A DNA stretch of 60,285 nucleotides from SLQH01 sp964612995 (GTDB lineage Bacteria > Planctomycetota > UBA11346). The stretch's first letter is position 1, and the number at the start of each line of letters is the position of its first letter. The stretch spans positions 1 to 60,285 of the forward strand of contig CAZTGE010000005.1 of assembly GCA_964612995.1 (NCBI GenBank), written 5' to 3'. The notes below the pieces were generated by a model that was given only the letters and a program-made list of their open reading frames with translations, was not told the DNA's origin and did not search any database. The translations under genes and the position numbers were made by a program. Below are positions 16,865-26,339 of this stretch, in pieces.

Positions 16865-18892
16865 TCAGGCGATGCGCATACCCGGTTGGGCGCCGCTGTC
16901 GGGCGCGAGCAGCCACAGGTCCTCACCGCCCGGGCCGGCGGCGAGAATCATGCCTTCGCTCAGGCCGAACTTCATCTTGCGCGGTGCGAGGTTGGCGACG
17001 CAGACCACCAGGCGGTCGACGAGCTGTTCGGGGGCATAGGCCCGCTTGATGCCGGCGAACACGCTGCGTCGGCCGAGCGCGCCGAGATCGAGCTCCAGGC
17101 GCAACAGTTTGTCGGCGCCGTCGACGTGCTCGGCCGTGGCGACCCGGGCCACGCGCAGGTCGACCGCGGCGAAGGCGTCGAAGGCGATCTCTGCCGCCAC
17201 CGGTTCGGCCGTCGGGGCTGCGGCGGGTCGGGTGGTGGCGGCGGCCTCGTCGGCCGCCTTGCGGGTGTCCTTGATCATCGCCTCGATCCGCTTGGGGTCG
17301 ACGCGCTTGAGTAGGTGTTTGAATGCGCCCACCGGCGATCCGGCGAGGGGTACGGTGGCATCGCTCCAGGCGGTGATCGGCGCGGCGAGCAGTTCACCGG
17401 TCGCGCGGCTCATCTCTGGCAGCACCGGGGTGAGGTAGACCATCAGCTGGCGGAACAGGTTGAGCGCGATGGTGCAGACGTCCTGCAGCCGCTGGGCCAG
17501 GGCCGGGTCCTTGCGCAGGGCCCAGGGCGCGGCGGATTCGACATACTCGTTGGCTGCGTCGGCCAGGGCCATCACCCGCCGGCAGACCTGGGCGTATTCG
17601 CAGCGTTCGTAGTGCGCGGCGATCTCCTCGCCCGCTTCGGCGGCGGTGGCGAACAGGCCGCCGTCGTCGGGGTACGATGGGCTCAGCCCGGTGTCGGCGA
17701 CGAAGCGTGCGGTGCGCGAGGCGAGGTTGACCAGCTTGCCGACCAGATCTGAATTCACCTTGGCCGCGAATTCCTCGAGGTTCATGTCGATGTCGTCGGT
17801 CCGCGCGCCGAGCTTGGATGCGTAGTAATAACGCAGGTAGGTCGGGTCGAGGTGGTCGAGGTAGGTGCGCGCGTTGACGAAGGTGCCCTTGGTCTTGGAC
17901 ATCTTCTCGCCGTTGACGGTGAGGAAGCCGTGGATCTGCACCCGATCCGGGGTGCGCAGCCCTGCGACGTGGAGCATCGCCGGCCAGAACAGGGTGTGGA
18001 AATACGTGATGTCCTTGCCGATGAAGTGATGGATCTCGGTGCCGCTGTCGCGCCACCAGGCGTTGAAGTCCTCGTTGTGGGCAGCACACCATTCGTGGGT
18101 GGCGGCCATGTAGCCGATCGGGGCGTCGAACCACACGTACCAGTAGTTGCCGGGTGCGTCGGGGATCTCGAAGCCGAAGTACGGCGCCGGACGCGAGATG
18201 TCCCAATCGCGCAGTGGCTGCGAGAGGAAGTGGCCCTTGAGGTAGTTGACGACCTCGTCCTGGAGGTGATTGTCGGCGGCGACCCAGTGCTCGAGCCAGT
18301 CGTGCAGGCGTTCGATCTCCACGAACAGGTGTTGCGCGGTGCGCAGTTCGGGAGTGGCGCCGGAGAGGGTGGAGCGCGGATCGACCAGATCCGCCGGCGA
18401 GTAGGTCGCGCCGCACTTGTCGCAGGAATCGCCGTACTGGTCGGCGGCGCCGCATTTGGGGCAGCTGCCGGTGACGAAGCGGTCGGCGAGGAAGGTGCCC
18501 GCCTGGGGGTCGTAGAGCTGCTCGATCTCACGCTCGGCGACCATTCCGCCTTTGCGCAGCGCTCGCCACACGCTGGCGCAGAGTTCGCGGTTGGCGTCCG
18601 AATCGGTCGAGCCGTAGTGGTCGAAAGCGATCTGGAATTCGGCGAAATCGCGCTGGTGCGCTGCGCTCATGTCAGCGATCAGCTCTGTTTCGCTGCGGCC
18701 CTCCTGACGCGCGCGGATCATGATCGCGGTGCCGTGGGTATCGTCGGCGCACATGTAGATGCACCGATGTCCGCGCAGACGCTGGAAACGGGCCCAGATA
18801 TCGGTCTGGATGTACTCGACCAGATGGCCGATATGGATGTGCCCGTTGGCATAGGGCAGGGCGCTGGTGACCAGGATGCGGCGTTCGCTCAT
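16865..18892 (-). CDS. metG: Methionyl-tRNA synthetase with C-terminal tRNA-binding domain
   Basis: 675 residues; charges tRNA-Met with methionine in the cytoplasm. The HIGH motif is at residues 20-23 (NGHIHIGHL). A zinc knuckle with two CxxC pairs (CPKCG and CDKCG) is near residues 142-160. The KMSKT loop begins at Lys330. The C-terminal about 105 residues form the OB-fold tRBD/Trbp111 domain (VDLRVARVATAEHVDGADKL ... GMRIA) that dimerises the enzyme. The ATG at 18892 has GGAG five bases upstream; the longer frame to 19051 lacks homology. It is divergent from flhB, with about 250 bp between the two starts. Confidence 0.97.
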   Translation of the reverse strand: MSERRILVTSALPYANGHIHIGHLVEYIQTDIWARFQRLRGHRCIYMCADDTHGTAIMIRARQEGRSETELIADMSAAHQRDFAEFQIAFDHYGSTDSDANRELCASVWRALRKGGMVAEREIEQLYDPQAGTFLADRFVTGSCPKCGAADQYGDSCDKCGATYSPADLVDPRSTLSGATPELRTAQHLFVEIERLHDWLEHWVAADNHLQDEVVNYLKGHFLSQPLRDWDISRPAPYFGFEIPDAPGNYWYVWFDAPIGYMAATHEWCAAHNEDFNAWWRDSGTEIHHFIGKDITYFHTLFWPAMLHVAGLRTPDRVQIHGFLTVNGEKMSKTKGTFVNARTYLDHLDPTYLRYYYASKLGARTDDIDMNLEEFAAKVNSDLVGKLVNLASRTARFVADTGLSPSYPDDGGLFATAAEAGEEIAAHYERCEYAQVCRRVMALADAANEYVESAAPWALRKDPALAQRLQDVCTIALNLFRQLMVYLTPVLPEMSRATGELLAAPITAWSDATVPLAGSPVGAFKHLLKRVDPKRIEAMIKDTRKAADEAAATTRPAAAPTAEPVAAEIAFDAFAAVDLRVARVATAEHVDGADKLLRLELDLGALGRRSVFAGIKRAYAPEQLVDRLVVCVANLAPRKMKFGLSEGMILAAGPGGEDLWLLAPDSGAQPGMRIA

Positions 18893-19140
18893 TGCGGCTC
18901 CGATGGTTGCGATCCGGCGGGCGGGGTGGCCGCCGCGCGCGGGACTGCGGGCGGCCGGACGCTCCGCGTCGTCGGTCCGGCTGCGATCCTGGAAGTCAGC
19001 CGGGGCGAGGCAAGCCGCCACCGCCACGGCGCTTGCGCCAGCAGGCGGCAATGCCGGCGCCCGCTGGCACGGCGTTTGCCCCGGTCCCCCGCTGCGCCGG
19101 GTCCGCTGCGGGACCGTGGCGATATGCAGCGGGAGATGTG

Positions 19141-20208
19141 GTGCCCGGCGACGACGCGAGCGGCGAGAAGACCGAGGAGGCGACGCCCAAGAAGCGCGAG
19201 GAGGCGCGCAAGGAGGGTCAGGTCGCCTACTCGACCGAGGTCAACACCATCGGTCTGCTGCTGGTCGGCTGCTCGCTGTTGTTGCTGTTCGGGCCGCAGC
19301 TGTATCAGGCGTTGGTCGGGGTCGTCCGTCGGACGCTGACCGATCTGCTCCACCTCGAGCTGCGCGATCCGGAGGTCCTGCGCATGCTCGCGTTCATGTG
19401 CGGCAAGCCGCTGGGGCTGACCTTCGCCGTCGTCGGCCTGCTGTTCATCGCCGGGCTGGTGCTCAGCCTGGCCCAGGTCGGCATCCACTTCACCTCCAAA
19501 CCGCTGGTGCCCAAGCTCTCGCGCATCGATCCGATGCAGGGGCTCAAGCGCATCTTCGGCCTGCGCGGGCTGATGCGCACGGTGTTCGCGGTGGTCAAGC
19601 TCACGCTGGTTGTCGCCGTGGCCTGGGCGGTGCTGGCCGAAGCGATCCGCAGCCGCATGTTCTTCAATTTCGCGGTCGAGCAGCGGCTCGACGACACCAT
19701 GGCCCTGCTCATCGGCCTCGCATTCAAACTCATCGCCGTACTCGCGCTCATCGCGATGGCCGACTTCCTCTACCAGCGTTTCCAGCACAACAAGGAACTG
19801 CGCATGTCGAAGCAGGAGGTCAAGGAGGAACTCAAGCAGTCCGATGGCGACCCGTTGATCAAATCGAAGATCCGTCAGGTCCAACGCCAGATGGCGATGA
19901 ACCGGATGATGCAGGAGGTGCCCTCGGCCGACGTGGTCATCACCAACCCGACCCACGTCGCGGTGGCACTGCGCTACGACAGCGACCACATGGACGCGCC
20001 GGTGGTGGTGGCCAAGGGCTACGATCGCATCGCCCAGCGCATCAAGCAGATCGCGGCCGAAAACGCCGTGGTGCAGGTCGAGAACGTCGCTCTGGCCCGG
20101 GCCCTGGCGCGCGAGGTCGAGGTCGGTCGCAGCATCCCGGTGGGCTTCTTCGAGGAGGTGGCAGAGGTCCTCGGCTACGTCTATCGGCTCAATCGCGCGG
20201 CGATGTAG
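19141..20208 (+). CDS. flhB: Flagellar biosynthesis protein FlhB
   Basis: 355 residues. Start GTG at 19141, with GGGAG five bases upstream, gives the usual N-terminus (GEKTEEATPKKREEARKEGQ). Four membrane helices follow (for example IGLLLVGCSLLLLFGPQLY and LGLTFAVVGLLFIAGLVLSL), then the charged linker and the cytoplasmic switch domain with the autocleavage site Asn269-Pro-Thr-His272 (VVITNPTHVAVALRYD). FlhB is part of the flagellar type III export gate and switches export from hook to filament substrates. No other flagellar genes adjoin it here, which is unusual; a FlgM-like gene is 10 kb away. Confidence 0.95.
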   Translation: MPGDDASGEKTEEATPKKREEARKEGQVAYSTEVNTIGLLLVGCSLLLLFGPQLYQALVGVVRRTLTDLLHLELRDPEVLRMLAFMCGKPLGLTFAVVGLLFIAGLVLSLAQVGIHFTSKPLVPKLSRIDPMQGLKRIFGLRGLMRTVFAVVKLTLVVAVAWAVLAEAIRSRMFFNFAVEQRLDDTMALLIGLAFKLIAVLALIAMADFLYQRFQHNKELRMSKQEVKEELKQSDGDPLIKSKIRQVQRQMAMNRMMQEVPSADVVITNPTHVAVALRYDSDHMDAPVVVAKGYDRIAQRIKQIAAENAVVQVENVALARALAREVEVGRSIPVGFFEEVAEVLGYVYRLNRAAM

Positions 20209-20486
20209 GGCGTCGGGCCCCGGATCCGCGGTCATGGCGTGTAAGGTCCACCGGCACAGACGATCAGCGGCCGCAGGACCAGGGGAAACGGGGGGAGCCC
20301 GCTTGTCGCACGTGGCTGCGACGAACCCGCGGTGCACTCCTCGCTGCTTGACGTTCCGGCTCGACGGTCTAACAGGAGGTGCCCCCATCGCGGCGGAGCC
20401 GACCGCGATCCGTACCGGATCGGGGCTGACGGCAGTCCTCCGCGTCGAGCGCGCGCGCCCCGTCGTGGGCCGGACAAGGAGTGTCC

Positions 20487-21752
20487 ATGGAGCCGATCGC
20501 CGTCGCCGATGCCGCCCGTGCCGCCGCCGCCGTCGTGGCCAGCGCCACCACCACCACCAAGAACGCGGCGCTCGCCCGGATGGCGGAGCTGCTCGACGAA
20601 CGGCGTGCGGACATCGTCGCGGCCAATGCCGCCGACCGCGCCGCGGCCGAGGAGCGGGGTATCGAGCAGAACCTGCTCGACCGGCTGTCCTTCGATGGGG
20701 CCAGGATCGATTCGCGCATCGCCAGCCTCGAGACCATCGTCGGCCTGCCCGATCCGGTCGGCAGCGCGACCGCGGCCTGGCGCTGTGCCAACGGTATGGA
20801 TGCCGCGCGCGTCCGCGTGCCGCTGGGCGTGATCCTGATGGTGTTCGAGGCGCGGCCGCACGTGACGGTCAACGCTGGCGCCTTCTGCCTCAAGGCCGGT
20901 AACGCCTGCATCCTCCGCGGCGGTTTCGAGGCCCGCCGGTGCAACGCCCTGCTCGGCGAGTTGTGGGCCACGGCGCTCGCCGCCGCCGGCCTGCCACGCG
21001 AGGCGATCCAGGTCGTCTCCGGCACTCACGCCGAGGTCGGCGAACTGCTCCAGTTCGACAGCCACATCGACCTGGTCATCCCACGCGGCGGTCCGGGCCT
21101 GATCCGGGCGGTGGCCGAGCAGAGCCGGATCCCGGTGATCAAGCATTTCAACGGCGTGTGCCACGTCTATCTCGACAGCGGCATCGACCTCGACCGTGGC
21201 CTGGACATCGCACTCGATGGCAAGTGCCTGATGCCCCAGGTCTGCAATGCGACCGAGTCGGTGCTGGTCCACCGCGACCACGCGCCGCAGCTGCCGCGGA
21301 TCGTCGCCGCCTTCCGCGACAACGGCGTCACCGTACGTGGCTGCCCTGCCGTCTGCGCCGCGGTGGGCGATGTCGAAGCGGCGAGCGAGGAGGACTGGTC
21401 GACCGAGTATCTCGATCTGACCGTGTCGCTGCGGGTGGTCGACGATGTCGACGCCGCCGCCGACCACATCAACACCTACGGCTCGCATCACACCGACAGC
21501 ATCGTCACCGACTCCGAGCCGCGTGCCCGGCGTTTCACGCAGGTGGTCGACTCCTCGGTGGTCCTGACCAATGCCTCGACGATGTACTGCGACGGCGCGA
21601 GCCTGGGCATGGGTGCGGAGATCGGGATCAGCACCGACCGTCTGCACGCCCGCGGACCGATGGGCCTGGCCGATCTGACCACCACCAAGTACGTCATCCG
21701 GGGCGACCATCACGTGATGGGACCGGCCCGCTGCACCGGGGAGGGAGCGTGA
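20487..21752 (+). CDS. proA: Glutamate-5-semialdehyde dehydrogenase (gamma-glutamyl phosphate reductase)
   Basis: 421 residues. Reduces gamma-glutamyl phosphate with NADPH to glutamate semialdehyde in proline synthesis. Seen are the N-terminal helix KNAALARMAELLDERRADI, the VPLGVILMVFEARPHVTVNA stretch, the GNACILRGG nucleotide-binding loop, the catalytic Cys in QVCNATESVLVH, and the C-terminal LGMGAEIGISTDRLHARGPM. AAGGAG lies 5 bp before the ATG at 20487. No proB is next to it; instead its stop overlaps (GTGA) the start of a GCS2-family ligase, so the pair is co-translated. It heads an operon with a methyltransferase and betaine transporter. Confidence 0.95.
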   Translation: MEPIAVADAARAAAAVVASATTTTKNAALARMAELLDERRADIVAANAADRAAAEERGIEQNLLDRLSFDGARIDSRIASLETIVGLPDPVGSATAAWRCANGMDAARVRVPLGVILMVFEARPHVTVNAGAFCLKAGNACILRGGFEARRCNALLGELWATALAAAGLPREAIQVVSGTHAEVGELLQFDSHIDLVIPRGGPGLIRAVAEQSRIPVIKHFNGVCHVYLDSGIDLDRGLDIALDGKCLMPQVCNATESVLVHRDHAPQLPRIVAAFRDNGVTVRGCPAVCAAVGDVEAASEEDWSTEYLDLTVSLRVVDDVDAAADHINTYGSHHTDSIVTDSEPRARRFTQVVDSSVVLTNASTMYCDGASLGMGAEIGISTDRLHARGPMGLADLTTTKYVIRGDHHVMGPARCTGEGA

Positions 21753-23137
21753 AGCGCGATCTCGACGGCATTATCGGCGAATTCAAGCAGGGCCTGGACC
21801 GGGTCGGCGGGGGCGATTTCGAGCGACGCATCGGCGCCGAGCTGAAGTTTCCGCTGGTGGCCGCAGACGGTTCCGCCGCGCCGCGCGCGGCGGTCGACGC
21901 GCTGTGGGCCTTTCTCATCGAGTCCTGCGGCTGGAGCGGCGAGACCGATCCGGGTACCGGCAGGCTGGTCGGCGCACACCTGAGCGGTCCGCGCAACGAG
22001 ACCGTGGCCTCGTGCGAAACCGGCTACTGCAAGACCGAGTTCTCGCTCGCCCATGCCGGCGACCTCGCCGAGCTGGGTTCGATCCTCGACCGGGTACGCG
22101 CCGATGTGCTACGTTTCGCCGGACAGGAGGGGGTCCGCTTCCTCGCCTACGGTATCCACCCGGTGACCCCGCCGGGGCGCGACCTGCTGATGAAGAAGGA
22201 GCGCGCCGGCTTCTGGGACCGGGCCCTGCCATCGAACGCGGTCATCCCGCCGGAGCGCGGCGACGACGTGCACCTGTTCACCGTCAATGCCGGCAGCCAC
22301 GTCCACGTCGCGGTGCGTCCCGACGAGGCGGTGCCGCTGGTCAATGCGCTCAACGGCCTGACCGGGGCCCAGATCGCGTTGATGGGGCATTCCTCCGTCT
22401 GGCGCGGCGAGGCCGACCCCGATCACCTGGCGATCAGCGAGGTGCTGTGGGACTGGTGGCCGCGTGCCGCCGGCCGTTGCGGCGTGCCCGCACGCCCCTT
22501 CGCCGACGTCGATGACTACGTGCGCGCGATCACCGCTCTGGTGCCGATCTACGCCAAGCGCCCCGAAGGACCGGTGATCCTCACCGACCACGCCAGCTTC
22601 CTCGACTACTTCAGCGCCGAGCGCGCCACCGGGCGCATGATCGACGGCACCGAGGTGGCGGTCGAGCCCTGCGAGGCCGATCTCGCGCTGCACAATTCCT
22701 GCTATTGGTACGACGCGCGGATCTCCCGCTATTACACGGTAGAGAACCGCGCCTGTGATCAGCAGCCGGTCGACGCGTTGCTCGCGCCCGCGGCCATGAC
22801 CCTCGGCCTGGCCGAGAACCTCGCCGGCGCGAGCGAGCTGGTCGCGCGCTACAGCTGGGACGACCTGCGCGCCAGCCGCGACGCCGCGATCCGCGACGGC
22901 CTGCGCGCGCGCGTCGGCGATTGCGTGCTGGCCGATCTCGCCGCTGCCACCCTCGCCTGCGCCGAGGCCGGCCTGCGTGCGCGTGGTCGCGGCGAGGAGT
23001 GCCACCTCGCTCCGCTCGCCGCGCGCCTGGAGCGCGGCGAGAACCCGGCCGACGAGGCCCGCGCCCTGTTCCGCGCCGGTGGCATCAGCGGTCTGCTCGC
23101 CGCGCGCACCCTCACCCCGATCACGGAGAACCCATGA
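21749..23137 (+). CDS. Glutamate-cysteine ligase family 2 (GCS2-type) protein
   Basis: 462 residues from a GTG start that overlaps the proA stop and has GAGGGAG just upstream. ERRIGAELKFPL is the Mg/ATP-site glutamate motif of GCS2 ligases; later GIHPVTPPGRDLLMKKERAG, HLFTVNAGSHVHVAV, WRGEADPDHLAISE and NSCYWYDARISRYYTVENR match the family pattern. These ATP-dependent enzymes join the gamma-carboxyl of glutamate to an amine through a gamma-glutamyl phosphate intermediate. Substrate is uncertain: classical glutathione synthesis would need gshB, not seen here. Position between proA and an MttB gene suggests a role with amino-acid or betaine substrates (inference). The C-terminal stop overlaps the next start by ATGA. 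Confidence 0.85.
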   Translation: MKRDLDGIIGEFKQGLDRVGGGDFERRIGAELKFPLVAADGSAAPRAAVDALWAFLIESCGWSGETDPGTGRLVGAHLSGPRNETVASCETGYCKTEFSLAHAGDLAELGSILDRVRADVLRFAGQEGVRFLAYGIHPVTPPGRDLLMKKERAGFWDRALPSNAVIPPERGDDVHLFTVNAGSHVHVAVRPDEAVPLVNALNGLTGAQIALMGHSSVWRGEADPDHLAISEVLWDWWPRAAGRCGVPARPFADVDDYVRAITALVPIYAKRPEGPVILTDHASFLDYFSAERATGRMIDGTEVAVEPCEADLALHNSCYWYDARISRYYTVENRACDQQPVDALLAPAAMTLGLAENLAGASELVARYSWDDLRASRDAAIRDGLRARVGDCVLADLAAATLACAEAGLRARGRGEECHLAPLAARLERGENPADEARALFRAGGISGLLAARTLTPITENP

Positions 23138-24603
23138 CCCGACTGTTGCCTCACGATCTACCCGGACTGCACGGCGGTCAGTACCGCCCGCTCGCGCCCG
23201 CCGATGTCGACCGCATCGCCGATGCCGCCTTCACGCTGCTCGAGCGTGGCGGGGTCGCGGTCTACTCGCAGCAGGCACGCGAGGCCTTCGCTGCCGCCGG
23301 GGCCGAGGTCGACGAGGCCAGCTGTACGGTTCGCCTGCCGCGTGCCCTGGTCGAGGACGCCATCGAGAGCAACCCCTCCTCGATCACCCTCCATGGTCGC
23401 GACGGCGGCGTCGACTGCGTGCTCGAGGAGAACCGGGTCCACTACGGCACCGGCGGGACCGCGATCTACGTCCTCGATCCGGACACCGGGCAGCGGCGGC
23501 CCTCCGAGACCCGCGACGTGATCCTCAACGCACGGATGGTCGAGGCCCTGCGCCACATCCACCTGTTCACCATCAACGTCTATCCCAACGACATCTCCGA
23601 TGCGGCCACGGTCGACGTCAATCGCTTCTTCCACGCCTTCGATCACACCCGCAAGCACGTGATGGGCGGGATCTACTCGCTCGAAGGCTGCCAGAACGTG
23701 GTCAAGATGGCCCAGGAGATCGCTGGCGGCGCCGAGGCGCTGCGCGCTGCGCCCTTCCTGAGCTTCATCACCCTGATCATCTCGCCGTTGAAGATCGACG
23801 GCAAATACGGCGACATGACCTGCTACTGCGCCCGCGAAGGGCTGCCGGTGGTGGTCCCGACCGAACCGATCTGCGGCACCACTTCGCCCGTGACCCTGGC
23901 CGCCAATGTGCTGTTGCACACGGCCGAGACCCTGGCCGGCATCGCGATGGTCCAGTGCATCAACAAAGGCGCGCCGGGCATCTGCGGCAGCGTTGGCTCG
24001 ATCACCAACAACCAGACCATGGACCACGTCGGCGGGGCGATCGAGCGCGGCATGCTCAACGCCGCGGTCGCGCAGATGGCGCAGCATTTCAAACTGCCGC
24101 TCTACTCCACCGGAGGCACCACCGACGCCAAGAGCGTCGAGGTCCAGGCGGCCTACGAGAGCGCGATGTCCAGCCTGCTGGTGGCGATGTCGGGTGCGAA
24201 CTACATCCACGACATCGCCGGGCTGATGGAGACCGACCTCACCGTCGCCTACGACAAGCTGGTGCTCGACAATGAGATCCTCGGCATGTGCCAGCGGGTG
24301 CTGCGCGGCATCGAGGTCGACGACAAGACCCTGGCCCTCGACCTGATGATCGACAAGGGGCCCAACGTCGACTACCTCGGCGAGCGCCACACCCGGCGCT
24401 ACATGCGCAAGGAGTTCTACCAGCCCGAACTCGCGAGCCGCGACAAGCGCGAGCAGATGGGCCCCGACGGCACCGCCGGCGAGCGCGCCCGCGCCGCTGT
24501 GGCACGGATGCGCGTCGCGCCGGCAGAGAGCCTGCTCGACCCCGCGGTGCGCAGCCGGTTGATCGAGACCTTTCCGGAGATCAAGCAGGCCGCCAGCGCA
24601 TGA
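23134..24603 (+). CDS. MttB-family (trimethylamine methyltransferase family) protein 1, non-pyrrolysine
   Basis: 489 residues. Members of this superfamily move a methyl group from a quaternary or tertiary amine to a corrinoid protein. Seen are VHYGTGGTAIYVLDPDTG, the NVYPNDIS segment, HVMGGIYSLEGCQNVV, FITLIISPL, VVVPTEPICGTTSPVTLA and NAAVAQMAQHFKLPLYSTGG. No in-frame amber codon is present, so it belongs to the large non-pyrrolysine branch (glycine betaine, proline betaine, carnitine and similar). It is coupled by ATGA to the GCS2 gene before and to the ABC ATPase gene after it. Its own corrinoid partner is not in this operon; the one at 30683 could serve. Confidence 0.9.
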   Translation: MTRLLPHDLPGLHGGQYRPLAPADVDRIADAAFTLLERGGVAVYSQQAREAFAAAGAEVDEASCTVRLPRALVEDAIESNPSSITLHGRDGGVDCVLEENRVHYGTGGTAIYVLDPDTGQRRPSETRDVILNARMVEALRHIHLFTINVYPNDISDAATVDVNRFFHAFDHTRKHVMGGIYSLEGCQNVVKMAQEIAGGAEALRAAPFLSFITLIISPLKIDGKYGDMTCYCAREGLPVVVPTEPICGTTSPVTLAANVLLHTAETLAGIAMVQCINKGAPGICGSVGSITNNQTMDHVGGAIERGMLNAAVAQMAQHFKLPLYSTGGTTDAKSVEVQAAYESAMSSLLVAMSGANYIHDIAGLMETDLTVAYDKLVLDNEILGMCQRVLRGIEVDDKTLALDLMIDKGPNVDYLGERHTRRYMRKEFYQPELASRDKREQMGPDGTAGERARAAVARMRVAPAESLLDPAVRSRLIETFPEIKQAASA

Positions 24604-25643
24604 TCCGCTTCGAGCACGTCGACAAGACCTTCCCCAACGGCACCCGCGCGGTGCGCGACCTGTCGTTGGAGGTCGCCGACGGCGAGACCCTGGTGCTGTT
24701 GGGCACCAGTGGTAGCGGCAAGACCACGACCATGAAGATGGTCAACCGGCTGATCGACCCCACCGGCGGGCGGATCCTGCTCGACGATCGCGACATCATG
24801 GAGCAGGACCCGGTCGAGCTGCGGCGGCACATCGGTTACGCGATCCAGCACATCGGCCTGTTCCCGCACATGAACGTCGGCGAGAACATCGCCACCGTGC
24901 CCCGGCTGGTCGGCTGGACGCGCAAGCAGATCGACGAGCGCATCGACCAGCTGCTGGAGATGGTCGGGCTGCCCCATGAGGTGCGCGAGCGCTTCCCCCA
25001 CCAGCTCTCCGGCGGCCAGAAGCAGCGCGTGGGCGTGGCCCGCTCGCTGGCGGCCGATCCGCCGGTGGTGCTGATGGACGAGCCCTTCGGCGCGCTCGAC
25101 CCCATCACCCGCGACCAGCTCCAGGACGAGTTCCTCGCGCTGGATGTCGACAAGACCATCATCTTCGTCACCCACGACATCTTCGAGGCGGTGAAGATGG
25201 GGGATCGCATCGCGCTGCTCGACGAGGGGGAGGTCCAACAGCTGGCCGCACCGGCCGAGCTGGTCGACAATCCCGCCAACGATTTTGTCGAGGATTTCCT
25301 GGGGCAACACCGGTTCCAGCTGACTCTGTTGACCCGGCATGCGGTGGAACTGGCCGAGGATCGCGGTTCGGCCGACCTGGAAGGAGCGCCGGTGCTGCGT
25401 CACCGCGCGTCCATGGCCGATGCGCTCGACGTGTTCAAGGGCACCGACCGCGATCGCCTGCCAGTCAACGACGCGCAGGGGCAGGCGCGTCAGATGCTGC
25501 GGCGGGAGCGACTGCTGGAGGCGATCACCGAGGCCTTCGGCGTGGGCAGCGAGGCCGAAGCGCGGGAGCGGGCCGCAGCGCGCGGATCTGAAGCCTCGGC
25601 GGCAAACGGCCAGGGCAGCGATGCTCCTGGGGCGGAGGGTTAG
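24600..25643 (+). CDS. Quaternary-amine/betaine ABC transporter ATPase (OpuCA/OsmV type)
   Basis: 347 residues. Walker A GTSGSGKTT (35-43), Q-loop near QHIGLFPH, signature LSGGQ (136-140), Walker B with Asp160-Glu161 (VVLMDEP) and the switch His in FVTHD are all present. FPHMNVGENIATVPRLVGW is typical of the betaine/choline-type subfamily. The C-terminal region after about residue 240 (LRHRASMADALDVF) may be a reduced CBS-like regulatory part. The start overlaps the MttB stop (ATGA). Powers uptake of an osmolyte by the permease and binding protein encoded next. Confidence 0.92.
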   Translation: MIRFEHVDKTFPNGTRAVRDLSLEVADGETLVLLGTSGSGKTTTMKMVNRLIDPTGGRILLDDRDIMEQDPVELRRHIGYAIQHIGLFPHMNVGENIATVPRLVGWTRKQIDERIDQLLEMVGLPHEVRERFPHQLSGGQKQRVGVARSLAADPPVVLMDEPFGALDPITRDQLQDEFLALDVDKTIIFVTHDIFEAVKMGDRIALLDEGEVQQLAAPAELVDNPANDFVEDFLGQHRFQLTLLTRHAVELAEDRGSADLEGAPVLRHRASMADALDVFKGTDRDRLPVNDAQGQARQMLRRERLLEAITEAFGVGSEAEARERAAARGSEASAANGQGSDAPGAEG

Positions 25644-25645
25644 GC

Positions 25646-26326
25646 GTGGAGTGGTGGCACGGGTTCTGGGACGAGCTGGGGGCGGACATCCTGCGCGCCA
25701 CCTATCAGCATCTGTTCCTCACCTTCTTCGCCGTGATCATCGCGACGATCATCGCCGTGCCGGTCGGGGTGATGCTGGCCCGCTCGCGCAAGCAGGCTTT
25801 CGCCGGCTCGGTCCTCGGCGCCGCCGGGGTGATCCAGACCATTCCCGCCATCGCGCTGATCGCGGTGATCATGCTGCTGTTCGTGCTGCTCGGCCTCACC
25901 GGCATCGGCCAGCCGCCGGCGCTTACCGCGCTGGTCCTCTACGCCTTGTTGCCGGTCATGCGCAACACCTTCACCGGCATCCGCCAGGTCGACCCGGCGG
26001 TGATCGAGGTCGCCCGGGGCATGGGCATGACCCCGCAGCAGGTCCTGTTCCGGATCCAGCTGCCCCTGGCCTTGCCCTTCATCATGGCCGGGCTGCGCAT
26101 CGCCACCGTATGGACCATCGGGGCCGCGGCCCTGTGTTCGCTCATCGGCGCCGGCGGGCTGGGCGACCTGATCATCCGCGGATTGCGCAGCGTGCAGTAC
26201 GAGAGCGTCGTCGCCGGGACCGTACCGGCGGCAGCGATGGCGGTGCTGTTCGACATCCTGTTCGGTCGCATTGAGCGCTGGTTCACCCCCGCGGGCATGC
26301 AGCAACCCGGCGGCCAGGACCGTTGA
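25646..26326 (+). CDS. Betaine-type ABC transporter permease
   Basis: 226 residues with about six membrane helices and the binding-protein-dependent transport motif EVARGMGMTPQQVLFRIQLP, which contacts the ATPase. The VIQTIPAIALIAVIMLLFV and AALCSLIGAGGLGDLIIRGL helices are typical of OpuCB/OsmW-type permeases. GTG start two bases after the ATPase stop, with GGAGGG upstream. The length is that of a simple permease, so this is not one of the permease-binding protein fusions. Confidence 0.93.
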   Translation: MEWWHGFWDELGADILRATYQHLFLTFFAVIIATIIAVPVGVMLARSRKQAFAGSVLGAAGVIQTIPAIALIAVIMLLFVLLGLTGIGQPPALTALVLYALLPVMRNTFTGIRQVDPAVIEVARGMGMTPQQVLFRIQLPLALPFIMAGLRIATVWTIGAAALCSLIGAGGLGDLIIRGLRSVQYESVVAGTVPAAAMAVLFDILFGRIERWFTPAGMQQPGGQDR

Positions 26327-26339
26327 CAAGGAGTGCGTC

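Noticed and set aside
18889..20388. 499-codon minus-strand frame opposite flhB
   Set aside because: FlhB on the plus strand has all family motifs, so the antisense frame is a shadow.
20209..20486. Promoter for proA with TTGACG at 20348
   Set aside because: No -10 box at an acceptable spacing could be placed.
23134..24603. Pyrrolysine-containing trimethylamine methyltransferase
   Set aside because: The frame has no internal amber codon; it belongs to the non-pyrrolysine branch.
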